From positions 310,001 to 374,000 of the forward strand of contig NZ_FOAP01000008.1 in NCBI RefSeq assembly GCF_900109545.1: a stretch of DNA of 64,000 bases, read 5' to 3'. Source of the DNA: Stigmatella aurantiaca. GTDB lineage: Bacteria; Myxococcota; Myxococcia; Myxococcales; Myxococcaceae. Below the pieces are notes generated by a model. The model was not told the DNA's origin, made no database searches, and worked only from the letters and a program-made list of their open reading frames with translations. Shown here in pieces: positions 9,701 to 18,700 of this stretch (positions are counted from its first letter, which is position 1; every line of letters begins with the position of its first letter). Both the position numbers and the translations under genes were made by a program.

Positions 9701-10337
9701 GTACGAGAAGGAGCTGAAGCGCTACGCCCGGCCCGTGACGGCGGTGCAGCGCGCCCGGCGTGACGAGAAGATCACCGTGGGCGGCATCGTCGCGGCGATG
9801 CGCGAGCGGCCGACGAAGACGGGCAAGCGCATGGCCTGGGTGACGCTGGAGGACCTGTCGGGCTCCATCGAGCTGGTGTGCTTCCCGGGGAAGGAAGGCG
9901 GCCGCTCGATGATGGGCAAGGACGGCAAGTGGACCAAGGGCGGGCCCAAGCCCGGGTACGAGAACTGGGAGACGCTGCTCAAGGGGGATGATCCCATCCT
10001 GGTCTCGGGCTCGGTGCAGATCAGCCAGCGCGACGAGGAGTCGCCCACCGCGGAGCTCATCGTCGAGGACATCCAGAGCCTGAAGGTGGTGCGCGAGAAG
10101 CGCACGAAGCGGCTGGAACTGCGCGTGCCCGCGGACCTGCTCACCGAGGAGCGGCTGTCCAAGCTGACCCAGCTCGGCAAGCAGTACGCGGGCGCCACGC
10201 CCGTGGCGGTGAGCGTGCTGTTCCCCGGCGAGGCCGAGGCCCTCATTGGCGGCACGGCGCTCAAGGTCCAGGTGAGCGACGAGCTGCTGCTCGCCGTGGA
10301 CAAGCTCTTCGGGATGAAGGTGGTGGAGCTGGGCTGA
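6780..10337 (+). CDS. dnaE: DNA polymerase III alpha subunit
   Basis: 1185 aa, normal for DnaE. The catalytic core of the replicative polymerase holoenzyme. It begins with an N-terminal PHP domain ('HLHLHTLYSLLDGAI'), the proofreading-associated phosphoesterase-like module. The polymerase palm carries 'PDFDIDFCQDRR', with Asp402 and Asp404 matching the two catalytic aspartates of the E. coli enzyme at almost the same positions. The 'GPGRGSGAGSLVAY' motif precedes it. Helix-hairpin-helix and OB-fold segments follow in the C-terminal third ('ITVGGIVAAMRERPTKTGK'). The start ATG at 6780 gives the family N-terminus directly. A myxobacterium often has a second, error-prone dnaE2; the PHP motif and context suggest this is the replicative copy, but that is inference. 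Confidence 0.97.
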   Translation: MSFTHLHLHTLYSLLDGAIRMKDLIKTVKEKGMSSVAVTDHGNMFATIDFYKKAKDAGIKPIIGMEAYVAGTKGREDRSEKVAHHLILVAQNAEGYANLRYLSSTAYMDGFYYHPRIDKKVLAQHSKGLFALTACLGGEVTSACFRGDMDHARRAATEYKDIFEPGHFFLEVQSNGIPEQDKANENLKQLSRDLDIPLCATADAHYIKREDARAHELLMCIASGKTLADGKRLRHSTDKLYVTSPQEMLEFFKDIPEAVHNTQVIADQCNLELKLGKPMLPTFKVPDSHTPDSYMAELAFEGLHERFKELHHAGAKFDPDMYRARLNLELGVIQKMGFSGYFLIVQDFINWAKKANIPVGPGRGSGAGSLVAYALRITDLDPLPYNLLFERFLNPERVSMPDFDIDFCQDRRDEVIKYVSHKYGEMNVGQIITFGSLKAKSVLRDVCRVFGLPFSEGDRIAKLVPEVLGITLKDAIEQEPRLKEMMEKPSNVGEVDGKPVTTKDVLEIALALEGLHRQPGMHAAGVVIADKPLWEFVPVYQPPGEKTLITQFAKDEVEAAGLVKFDFLGLKTLTVIQNALDLINRNPPNGKVLERQDIPLHDEKMWKLMAAGDTAGVFQMESSGFTEMVMKLRPSCFEDVIAAGALYRPGPLDSGMVDVFINRKHGREPVTYPHPALEPVLKDTYGVIVYQEQVMQISQVLGGYTLGRADLLRRAMGKKKAEVMQAERAGFLEGCKKNNVDLKVAGEIFDLMEKFAEYGFNKSHSAAYGLITIHTAWLKAHYPVEFMAALLTSEKDNTDKVVRHIGEAREAGHQVLPPDVNQSDMAFGAVDGKIRFGLGAINGVGEGAIESIVEARKDGPFKGLFDFCERVDSRRVNRKVLEALVKAGAFDFEKRPRRQLFESIERAMNRGAASQKDKAAGQSSLFGMLAGPAAGNGGGMKDEFVQTDEWPEKERLAFEKDAIGFYVSGHPLHQYEKELKRYARPVTAVQRARRDEKITVGGIVAAMRERPTKTGKRMAWVTLEDLSGSIELVCFPGKEGGRSMMGKDGKWTKGGPKPGYENWETLLKGDDPILVSGSVQISQRDEESPTAELIVEDIQSLKVVREKRTKRLELRVPADLLTEERLSKLTQLGKQYAGATPVAVSVLFPGEAEALIGGTALKVQVSDELLLAVDKLFGMKVVELG

Positions 10338-10417
10338 GCCCCCGGGCGGATTCGCTGTCAGGGAGCGCGCCGGGGCCTCGTCGTCGTAGCATCTGATGGC
10401 CCAGGAGCAAGTCACCC

Positions 10418-12022
10418 ATGAGCAGCGATGACCTCAAGGCCCGCCCGTCGTCTCACCCAGTGGGCTCTCGGGACGAGAGCGGCTATCCAGCTTTCCTGGA
10501 ACGTCTCCAGACGGCCTTCGAGGGGCACCTCGCCCACCATCGGCTGTTCACCACGGATGCCACCGGACTCTGGGAGGCCTATCTCGCCGCCTTCCCCGAG
10601 GAGGCACGCCAGCACCACACCTGCAGTGCCTGCCGCCGGTTCGTCGAGCGTTTCGGCGCTCTGGTGACCCTCGATGACCAGGGCATCCAGCGCAGTCCCT
10701 TCTGGGACGAGCACCTGGCCACGCCCATGATGTTCGCCCCCGTGGAGCGGCTGCGGACCTTGGCCGAGAAGGCGCGCGTCACCGGCGTGTTCCTGTCATC
10801 TCAGCCTGTCTGGGGTACTCCGGTAACGGGCGCTTGGAAGCATCTGGCCGTGCGGGTGCCCCAGGCCTACGTCTTCCGGCCCAGCCTGCTGGATGCCCAC
10901 CAGCGGATGGCCGAGCTGCGGGAGCACTACCGCTGCCTGAATGTGGCGCTTGGCGAGTTCCACACTGATTTGCTGAAGCAGGCCCAGACCGTCCTTCGGG
11001 CGGATGCCCTCTCTCGCTCCGAGAAGTTCATCGGCGTGGTGGAGTGGCTCCTCGCCCGGCAAGACGAGCGCAAGCAGCCCCATGGCCACAACCTGCTCTG
11101 GAAGGCGGTCGCCTCGGCCCCGGCGGGCTTCTGCACGCCGCGCGCTTCCATGGTCGGCACGCTGCTGGAGGATCTCGCGGCGGGCCTTCCGTTCGAGACG
11201 GTCCAGTCAAGGTTCGACGCCAAGATGCACCCGCTCCAATACCAGCGCCCGCAGGCGGCGCCGTCCGCCGGAAACATCCAGCAGGCCGAGGCGGCGATCG
11301 CGAAGCTGGGGCTCGCGCCCTCGTTGGAGCGCCGGTTCGCCACGCTCGCGGATGTTCACCTCACCTGGACGCCAGCGGGAAACAAGCCTGAGCCAGCCCG
11401 GGGCATCTTTGGCCATCTTCGGACCAAGGAGGAGCAGCGCCGGGAGCTGCGCCTGCCCGGCAAGACCCTGACGTGGGTGAAGTTCCGCGACACGGTCCTG
11501 CCCACGGCCGAGCGAATGCAGCTGCGGGTTCCCTCCAGCAGCACGGCATTCTCGGCGATGGTGACGGCCGTCCATCCCGATGCGCCGCCCCTGCTCCAGT
11601 GGGACAGCCTGGAGCGGCGCAATCCGGTCTCCTGGTACTTCTATCCCCACGGGAGCACCGCCAGCAGCTGGGGCCTGAGGCCCGGTGACGTGGAAGTGCT
11701 CGGCGTGACGATGAAACCCAACACCTGGTTCAGCGATCGCTTCGCGCATGTGGGCCAGGGGGTGTTCTTCATCCTCAAGGGCGCGCGGGACAGCCGCAAC
11801 AGCGGCTTGTCATTGTTCCCCGAGTTCCTGCGCAGCGAGCTGCACGGGGTGCGCGCGACCATCGAGGCGTTCTCCCAGAGCCGCAAGCTGGAGATCCCCG
11901 AGGGGCAGCCGCTCGCCAGCGGGATGATGTTCACACCCGCTGGGAATGCCTCATGGGAGCTGGTGGTGCGCGTCACCAGCCAGGGGGCCGTGGCGGACTA
12001 CACCCTGGATCGCTGGGATTGA
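10418..12022 (+). CDS. Unknown conserved-looking 534-aa cytoplasmic protein
   Basis: I do not recognise the family. The protein has no signal peptide or membrane helix. Near residue 68 there is 'HHTCSACRRFVERFG', a CxxC pair next to a His that could bind a metal, although there is no second pair to complete a zinc ribbon. The middle is helical with Pro/Ala-rich linkers. The C-terminal third includes 'PVSWYFYPHGSTASSWGL' and 'GVFFILKGARDSRNSGLSLFPEFLRSELHGVRATIE', reminiscent of a binding or sensing domain; the second is quoted in pieces here as 'GVFFILKGARDSRN' and 'LFPEFLRSELHGVR'. A GGAG-type site lies about 15 bases upstream of the ATG. It follows dnaE by 80 bp and is convergent with the TerB-like gene. 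Confidence 0.75.
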   Translation: MSSDDLKARPSSHPVGSRDESGYPAFLERLQTAFEGHLAHHRLFTTDATGLWEAYLAAFPEEARQHHTCSACRRFVERFGALVTLDDQGIQRSPFWDEHLATPMMFAPVERLRTLAEKARVTGVFLSSQPVWGTPVTGAWKHLAVRVPQAYVFRPSLLDAHQRMAELREHYRCLNVALGEFHTDLLKQAQTVLRADALSRSEKFIGVVEWLLARQDERKQPHGHNLLWKAVASAPAGFCTPRASMVGTLLEDLAAGLPFETVQSRFDAKMHPLQYQRPQAAPSAGNIQQAEAAIAKLGLAPSLERRFATLADVHLTWTPAGNKPEPARGIFGHLRTKEEQRRELRLPGKTLTWVKFRDTVLPTAERMQLRVPSSSTAFSAMVTAVHPDAPPLLQWDSLERRNPVSWYFYPHGSTASSWGLRPGDVEVLGVTMKPNTWFSDRFAHVGQGVFFILKGARDSRNSGLSLFPEFLRSELHGVRATIEAFSQSRKLEIPEGQPLASGMMFTPAGNASWELVVRVTSQGAVADYTLDRWD

Positions 12023-12034
12023 GCCCCAGGCTGG

Positions 12035-12463
12035 CTAGAGCAGCTTCGCCATGATCTCGCGCTCGCGCTGCTCCAACTTGATCGAGGCGAGCGCCCAGTC
12101 GATGAGATCGCTGGTGGCCGACGCGTCGAGACCGAAGGCGCTGGCGGCCTCCTTCACCGCTGCACGTTCCTCGTTCGAGATCTCGCCGTCAGCGCACGCC
12201 ACTTCGACGAGCATGCGCAGCAGGGAGACGCGCAGCTCGCGGATTTCGATCTTGCTGACGATGTCGGTGAGGCGGCTGCGCTTCTGGAACTCGCTCTCGA
12301 TGAGCGCGGCGACCTGCGCGTCGCGAGGCGACAGGCCCATGCCCGCCACCACGTTATCAAGCTGCTGACGCTCGTCCTCGGTGACGCGGCCATCGCTCGC
12401 TGCCACGTTGGCCATGGCCTGGACGAATGCCAGGAGCTGCTCTTGGGGGTACTCGCTCGTCAT
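12035..12463 (-). CDS. TerB-like protein (tellurite-resistance / DjlA-N fold)
   Basis: 142 aa, soluble and all-helical. Two acidic loops, 'ASDGRVTEDE' in the first half and 'ACADGEISNEE' in the second, are the metal-binding-type DG-x-[IV]-x-x-x-E motifs that define the TerB/DjlA N-terminal fold. A charged C-terminal helix follows ('IKLEQREREI'). Members are named from tellurite-resistance clusters, but most stand-alone copies have unknown roles in stress or membrane association. No other ter genes are nearby, so resistance should not be assumed. It faces the 534-aa gene and its start faces the ABC transporter operon. Confidence 0.75.
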   Translation of the reverse strand: MTSEYPQEQLLAFVQAMANVAASDGRVTEDERQQLDNVVAGMGLSPRDAQVAALIESEFQKRSRLTDIVSKIEIRELRVSLLRMLVEVACADGEISNEERAAVKEAASAFGLDASATSDLIDWALASIKLEQREREIMAKLL

Positions 12464-12740
12464 ATTGTCTCCTGGGCAAGCGGCGCGCGGCGGGCTGGGG
12501 CTCGCGGGCAGAGGTGGGCGGGGTTGCTCGGCGACGCAGGATAGTGGCCGCCCTCGCGGACCGAAAACGGTTTTCGTCCAGGCTCAAGGCCAACGTAGGA
12601 GACGGGGCGGGAACGGTCCGCCGCACGCACATCGGCTGTTGCGTGTTGGGCTTTTTTCTGCCCCAGACTAGGCTGCCCCCCCCACTCGTGTCTCCCTCCC
12701 CCTGGTGGGGCGCCTTGGCGCCCGTACGAAGGAGATGTCC

Positions 12741-13574
12741 ATGATGTTGAAGCGTCTGATGGTGCTGGTGGCAGGAGCCCTCGTGCTGGTTCCGCTGTCG
12801 CCGGCGCAGGCCGACCAGTTGCAGGACATCAAGAAGAAGGGCGAGCTGGTCTGTGGCGTGCTCGGGACCGATGAGCCGTTCAGCTTCATCCAGAATCCCG
12901 CCAGCCGCACGATCGTTGGCTACGACGTGGACCTGTGCAACGCGGTGGCCAAGAGCCTGGGCGTGAAGGCCACCCTCAAGCAGCTGGCGGTGTCCGCGCG
13001 CATCCCCGAGTTGCAGCAGGGCCGCGTCGATCTGCTGGCTGCCTCGCTCACCCACAACAAGGAGCGAGAGGCGCTGATCGACTTCTCCCTGTCCACCTTC
13101 ATCACCGGGCAGAAGGTCATGGTGAAGAAGCAGAGCGGCATCACCCAGCTGGACCAGCTCGCCGGCAAGAAGGTGGTGACGGTCAAGGGCTCCACCATGG
13201 AGCAGAGCATCAAGAAGGCGGTGCCCACGGCCATGATTGTCTCCTTCGACAACAGCCCGCAGGCCTTCCTCGCGCTGCAGCAGGGCAAGGGGGTGGCCTA
13301 CGTCAACGACGAGACCTCGTTGATCGACGACTTCTCCAAGCTGGGCCCCGTGGCCAAGGACTACGAAATCCTTCCCCACAACCTGTCCACCGAGCGTCTC
13401 GCGCTGGGGCTGAAGAAGGGCGAGACTGCATTCCGGGAGCAGGTGAACAAGGTGCTGCGCGGCCTGGAAGCGTCTGGAGAGGCCGAGAAGCTGTTCACCC
13501 AGTGGTTCGGCCCGGCCACCAAGATGAAGTTCCCGAGCCGCCCGTTCAAGATCGAGACCGACACGCTCGACTGA
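12741..13574 (+). CDS. Amino-acid ABC transporter substrate-binding protein
   Basis: 277 aa. The start is the ATG at 12741, chosen because GAAGGAG lies 7 bases upstream. A signal peptide ends Ala-Gln-Ala-Asp near residue 24. The mature protein has the family-3 solute-binding opening 'KKGELVCGVLGTDEPFSF', the ligand motif 'IVGYDVDLCNAVAKSLG' and a conserved 'RVDLLAASLTHNKEREALIDFS'-type segment typical of polar amino-acid binding proteins. Two permeases and an ATPase follow directly, so it delivers ligand to that importer. Ligand candidates are glutamate, aspartate, glutamine or related amino acids; the sequence does not decide. Confidence 0.9.
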   Translation: MMLKRLMVLVAGALVLVPLSPAQADQLQDIKKKGELVCGVLGTDEPFSFIQNPASRTIVGYDVDLCNAVAKSLGVKATLKQLAVSARIPELQQGRVDLLAASLTHNKEREALIDFSLSTFITGQKVMVKKQSGITQLDQLAGKKVVTVKGSTMEQSIKKAVPTAMIVSFDNSPQAFLALQQGKGVAYVNDETSLIDDFSKLGPVAKDYEILPHNLSTERLALGLKKGETAFREQVNKVLRGLEASGEAEKLFTQWFGPATKMKFPSRPFKIETDTLD

Positions 13575-13595
13575 GGCCGTCGTCCTGAGCGGTCC

Positions 13596-14291
13596 ATGAA
13601 CTCATTCGATGTCTCGATGCTGCTGTCCGGCCAGTACCATGACTGGCTCGTGAGCGGCTTCGTCCTCTCCATCAAGCTCGCGTTGACCACGCTGGTGATT
13701 GCACTGCCCCTCGCGCTGCTCGTGGCGGTGTTGAGGCTCGCGCCGCTCGCGGTGCTGCGGGGGGTGGGCCTGGTGTTCGTCGAGGCGATCCGCAACGTGC
13801 CGCTCCTGGCGCACATGCTGTTCTGGTACTTCGGCGCGCCGGAGGTGCTGCCAGAATCGATCAAGGCCTGGCTGTACGAGCGCAATGTCGAGGCCGCCAG
13901 CGCCGTGATCGCGCTGGTGCTGTACACCGCCGCCTATATGTCGGAGGACATCCGGAGCGGCATTCGCTCGATTCCCAAGGAGCAGATGGAGGCCAGCCGC
14001 GCGCTCGGCTTCAGCTTCCTCGCCTCCATGAGGCGGGTGATCCTCCCCCAGGCGCTGCGCCTGACCGTGCCGCCGTTGATCAGCCAGACGCTCAGCCTGT
14101 GGAAGAACACCAGCATCGCCATGGTGATCGGCGTCGCCGAGCTGATGTACCAGGCCCAGCAGGTGGAGAGCGCCAGCTTCCGCGGCTTCGAGTCCTTTGC
14201 CTTCGCCACCGGCGCCTACCTGACGATCTCCCTCGCCATCACCGGGGCCGCCGCTTGGTACCACCATCACCATCCGGTGCGGAGCGCCTGA
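13596..14291 (+). CDS. Amino-acid ABC transporter permease (first)
   Basis: 231 aa with about five hydrophobic helices. The His/Glu/Gln-type permease start ('LVSGFVLSIKLALTTLVIAL') and the cytoplasmic EAA loop are present ('EQMEASRALGFSFLASMRRV', followed by Ile-Leu-Pro-Gln-Ala). The EAA loop docks on the ATPase. It pairs with the second permease, from which it is separated by only one base, so the two should form a heterodimeric pore as in GltJ/GltK. Unlike many relatives it ends with several histidines ('YHHHHP'). Confidence 0.9.
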   Translation: MNSFDVSMLLSGQYHDWLVSGFVLSIKLALTTLVIALPLALLVAVLRLAPLAVLRGVGLVFVEAIRNVPLLAHMLFWYFGAPEVLPESIKAWLYERNVEAASAVIALVLYTAAYMSEDIRSGIRSIPKEQMEASRALGFSFLASMRRVILPQALRLTVPPLISQTLSLWKNTSIAMVIGVAELMYQAQQVESASFRGFESFAFATGAYLTISLAITGAAAWYHHHHPVRSA

Positions 14292-14292
14292 G

Positions 14293-14991
14293 ATGTGGGA
14301 GATCCTCCAGACCTACTGGCTATACTACTTGGTTGGCCAGTATCCGGAAGGTCCGCTCGGGGGCCTCGCGCTGACGCTGGTGCTGGCCGCGCTTGCCCTG
14401 GTGCTGGCCTTCCCGGTTGGCATCGTGCTCGCGTTGTGCCGCCTCTCTCCCTACCGCCTCGTGCGCTGGCCGGTGACCGCCGTGGTGTACGTGGTGCGCG
14501 GCACACCGCTGCTGATGGTGGTGTTCTGGGCCTACTTCCTGCTGCCATCGCTCACCGGGCAGACGACCAGCCAGTTCAACACCATGCTGGCGGCGCTGGT
14601 GATCTTCGATGGCGCCTACCTCGCGGAGATCATCCGGGCCGGCATCCAGGGCATCCCCAAGGGCCAGATGGAGAGCGCCCGCTCCCTCGGGTTCAACCAC
14701 CTGCAGGCCATGCGGCGGGTGATTCTCCCGCAGGCGCTCCGCAACATGCTGCCCTCGCTGGTCAACCAGTTCGTGTCGACCATCAAGGAGACCTCGCTCG
14801 GCTACATCATCAGCCTTGGCGAGGTGTCCTTCGTCGCGACCCAGATCAACACCCAGCTGCTCACCCGGCCCGCCGAGGTCTATCTGTTGCTGGGGCTCAC
14901 CTATTTCGTGCTGTGTTTCAGCCTGTCGCGCTTCGCCTTCTGGCTGGAGCGGAGGCTGGCCGTGCGCGGCTCGCACCCGGGAACGCGATGA
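14293..14991 (+). CDS. Amino-acid ABC transporter permease (second)
   Basis: 232 aa, five or more hydrophobic helices. It carries the same permease signature as its neighbour ('[20 protein letters not shown]') and an EAA loop '[20 protein letters not shown]'. The '[15 protein letters not shown]' segment is diagnostic for the polar amino-acid uptake permeases. Its stop overlaps the ATG of the ATPase gene, indicating translational coupling. It completes the membrane pore of the importer encoded at 12741-15743. Confidence 0.92.
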   Translation: MWEILQTYWLYYLVGQYPEGPLGGLALTLVLAALALVLAFPVGIVLALCRLSPYRLVRWPVTAVVYVVRGTPLLMVVFWAYFLLPSLTGQTTSQFNTMLAALVIFDGAYLAEIIRAGIQGIPKGQMESARSLGFNHLQAMRRVILPQALRNMLPSLVNQFVSTIKETSLGYIISLGEVSFVATQINTQLLTRPAEVYLLLGLTYFVLCFSLSRFAFWLERRLAVRGSHPGTR

Positions 14992-15743
14992 TCAAGCTCG
15001 AGAACGTCAACAAGTGGTACGGCGACTACCACGCCCTGGCTGACATCACCGAGGAGGTCACCCAGGGCGAGGTGGTGGTCGTGTGCGGCCCCAGTGGCTC
15101 CGGCAAGTCCACGCTGATCCGCACCATCAACCGGCTGGAGCCGATCCAGAAGGGCCGCATCCTGGTGGACGGCCAGGACATCTACGGACAGGGCGTCGAC
15201 GTCAACGCGCTGCGGAGCCGCATCGGCTTCGTCTTCCAGCAGTTCAACCTGTTTCCCCACCTCACCGCGCTGGAGAACTGCACGCTGGCGCCGGTCCACA
15301 TCCGCAAGCTCCCGCAGCAAGAGGCGAACGCGCTGGCGATGTCGCTGTTGGACCGCGTGGGGCTCGCGCACAAGGCGTCCGCCTACCCCGCGCAGCTCTC
15401 CGGGGGACAGCAACAGCGGGTGGCGATCGCCCGGGCGCTCGCGATGAAGCCACCAGTGATGCTGTTCGACGAGCCTACCAGCTCGCTTGACCCCGAGATG
15501 GTCGGCGAGGTGTTGCAGGCGATGAAGGGGCTGGCGAGCGATGGCATGACCATGGTGGTCGTCACGCACGAGATGGGCTTCGCCCGGGACGTGTGCAACC
15601 GCGTGCTGTTCATGGACCAGGGCCGCATCCTGGAGCGCACCACGCCGGAGCGGTTCTTCAGCCAGCCGGAACACCCGCGTGCGCAGAAGTTCCTGGCCGA
15701 CGTGCTCTCTCCCTGGCAGGGCACGCCCGGCGCGGGCACCTGA
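14988..15743 (+). CDS. Amino-acid ABC transporter ATP-binding protein
   Basis: 251 aa, the usual length for GlnQ/GltL. It has Walker A 'GPSGSGKST' (residues 34-42), Q-loop '[17 protein letters not shown]', signature 'LSGGQQQR', Walker B '[14 protein letters not shown]' and switch His in '[10 protein letters not shown]'. It hydrolyses ATP in the cytoplasm to drive amino-acid uptake. The ATG at 14988 overlaps the permease stop. It is the last gene of the four-gene operon and converges on the CHAT gene 20 bp downstream. Confidence 0.95.
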   Translation: MIKLENVNKWYGDYHALADITEEVTQGEVVVVCGPSGSGKSTLIRTINRLEPIQKGRILVDGQDIYGQGVDVNALRSRIGFVFQQFNLFPHLTALENCTLAPVHIRKLPQQEANALAMSLLDRVGLAHKASAYPAQLSGGQQQRVAIARALAMKPPVMLFDEPTSSLDPEMVGEVLQAMKGLASDGMTMVVVTHEMGFARDVCNRVLFMDQGRILERTTPERFFSQPEHPRAQKFLADVLSPWQGTPGAGT

Positions 15744-15762
15744 GGGACAACGAGAGGGGATG

Positions 15763-18700
15763 TCAGGGCGAGGCATCCGGTTTCTGTATCTGGGCAGAGA
15801 TGGGAGTGATGGAACGGAGGGGCGCATCGCTGCCCAGGACGATGAAGGGGGCCCAGGCATGGGGGTGGGGATGGGTGGAGCGCAGAGACAGCATGGCTGT
15901 GCGAAGTGCGGAGGCACGGCCCTGTCCCGCTAAGAGGTTACGGTAATAGAGGTCCATGAGAAGGCGAGTGGAGTCGTCATTGACCTTCCAGAGACTGACG
16001 AGGACGGTTTCAGCGCCAGCGGCCATGAGCGCACGGCGAAGGCCATAGACGCCCTGACCCAGGTGGACTTCGCCGCGGCCCGTGTCGCAGGCGGACAGGA
16101 CGGCAAGCTGAGTGCCCCAAAGGTTGAGCCCTGCCAATTCTAGCGCCGTGACGAGGGTGGCCTCGGAAGAAGAGTTAGCGCTCAAGGGCGCGTTGAGGGC
16201 GCCTGAGAGGACGAGGCCGGAATTGAGCAGAGGCTCCTGTTGGGGAGGAGGTGCACTGCCCAGGGATTCGACAAAGGCCAAGCCTCGGGAAGAGGGAGGG
16301 GAGGGGGATTGGCCGAGGAAGAAGCCATGAGTGGCCAAATGGAGAATGCCCGGGGTGGGCAGGTGCAGAAGTCTTTCTTTGGAGGCTTCTGCGCCCAGAA
16401 AGAGCTGAGCCTGAGGAAGCAGGCGTTGAATGGCCTGGGCCTCCAAGCGAGTGCCCGGGAGGGGCACCCAGGCATGTCTCATCGAGTCCAGGGAAGGAGA
16501 GGACAAGACTCGCTGGACGGAGCCAGAAAGAGGGGCGCGGGTGGGAGAAGGAGGCGCGATGGACGGCGTGGCTGGAAACGCAGCGGAGAAGTCAGGGGCG
16601 GCGAAGACGAAGATGGAGGAGGAGGGCGAGATGTCCTGGGGACGAGGAAGCAGTTCGCGGCCCGAGGTGAGGTAGGAGAAGTCGAAGGAGTCGAGGAGGA
16701 AAGCCTGGCCGTCGTGAAGGGCGGAGAAGGGGATGAGGTTCAGCTGACTGTCGGGAGAAAGGAGGAGGCGGCGGGTGGAACCCAGAAGGGGAAGCAGAGG
16801 GAGGAAGGCGCGCCGGTAGAGTTCTTGCGCAGGGGTTTGAAAGGAGGCGTCTTCATCGGCCAGGGCATCGCGGAGACGGGAGACGGCGAGATCAATAGGA
16901 GAAGCGGGGCCGAGGTCCACGGCGCGGGTCGAGGAATCGGGGAAGAGAACCAGGGCCAGGTAGCGCATGGGGCTGGCCGTGCCGGAAGAGGGAACGAGGG
17001 GGATGTCTGAATAAGCGATGAATTCGACGAGGGCGGCATCCTGGGGGAGGGCGGATGCGACTCGGTGGACAATGTCTTCCGGGGAAGGAAGCGAGGAGAG
17101 CGCGCGAAGGGGGGCGGAGCGCTTGGCCAGTTCTGCTTCGAGCGAATCGCCCTCCAGGGTGAGTGCTTGAAGGCGCTGTTGATAGGCCTCTGGAGAGAGC
17201 GCGCCCGGGCCCGAGAAGGAGAGGGACGCCAGTTGGGTGCGCAGGCTGCGGAGGCGCTCGAAGGAATCGCGGTCCTCGGGCCCCAGGCGGAGGAAGAGGG
17301 TGCGGGAGACGCTGGCGGTCTCCGAGACAGAGCGGCCCTTGAGCAAGAGGGAGGCGCTGAGTGCGAGGCGTTGAACGCGAGCGTCCCGAGGGTGAGCGCG
17401 GAGCAGGGCGTAGATCCGTTGCTCGTCAGCCCGAAGATGCGAGAGGAAGGAGGAGAGGCGGGACTCTGAGAAGTCGAGGGCCTCGTGGCGAAGGCGGCGC
17501 TCGGAGATGGAGAAGGAGCGAGAGAGGAGGGGAAGCGCGTCAGAGAGGCGGTGCTGGGCCAGGCGAAGCTGCGCGAGGTGGTTCAGGGAGAGGGTGACAT
17601 CGGGGTGGGTGTGGCCAAGGGCAGCTTCGCGAAGGGCCAGCGAGCGCTGGTGGAGAGGCGCTGCGCGGCCGTACAAGCCCTGTGCTTGGTAGAGGACAGC
17701 GAGGCTGTGAAGAGAGGAGGCGACGATGGGGTGAGCGTTGCCGAGGGTGGCTTTCCGGAGAGCGAGGGCGCGGCGTTGAAGAGGCTCCGCCTGTGCGTAC
17801 AAGCCTTGCTGTGAGTAGAGGTTGGCGAGGTTGTAGAGGGATTCAGAGACGATCGGGTGACGTTTGCCGAGGGCGGTCTCAGAGAGGGAGAGGGTGCGTT
17901 GTAGGAGCGCCTCTGCCTGGGCATAAAATCCCTGATTGGAATAGAGAATCGCAAGGTTGATGCGAGCGGTGGCGACGAAGGGGTGGTGGCTGCCGAGAGA
18001 GGCTTCCCAGATGGCGAGCGCCTGTTGTTGGCAGGGCACAGCCCGGTCATGCAGCCCTTGATCCTGATAGATGACAGCAAGGTTGTTGAGAGTGATGGCG
18101 ACGAGGGAATGAGTGGGACCGAGGGCTAATTCCGAGACAGCGCGTGCGCGCTGGAAGAGGGGCTCGGCCCGGTCGTATAACCCCTGGATGGAATAGAGGT
18201 GGGCGAGGTTGATGAGCGAATAGGCAATGTAGGGATGCTTGTCCCCGAGGGCAACTTCCTGAATCGAGAGCGCGCGTTGTAGGAGGGACTCCGCCCGGCT
18301 GTACAACGCCTGATGCGTGTAGAGGACGGCGAGATTGCCGAGAAAGGCTGCGACTTGGGGATGGCTCTTTCCGAGGTTTGTCTCCAGAATGGCAATCGCA
18401 CGCAGGTAGAGGGGGCCCGCTTGGGGGTACAAGCCCTGTTCATGGTAGAGCTTGGCGAGGGTATTGAGAGAGTTGGCAACGTCGGTGTGGTTGTTGCCGA
18501 GGCTTGCTTCTCGAATGGCCAACGCGCGCAGGCAAAGAGGCTCCGCCTGGCTGTACAAGCCTTGGTCGATATAGATGAGGGCAAGGCCATTGAGTAGTAG
18601 GGCGACGTCGGGATGGCTCTTGCCAAGAGCGGCCTCGCGGATGGCGAGCGCAGGCCGGAAAAGGGACTCGGCAGTGGTCAAGTCTCCTTTTCGCAAATGA

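Noticed and set aside
12035-12463. Tellurite-resistance operon
   Set aside because: Only a TerB-like protein is present; terA, terC, terD or terZ genes are missing, so resistance is not claimed.
12464-12740. Clear promoter for the amino-acid ABC operon
   Set aside because: TTGCGT and several T-rich pieces occur before the operon but no -35/-10 pair with proper spacing stands out, so none is listed.
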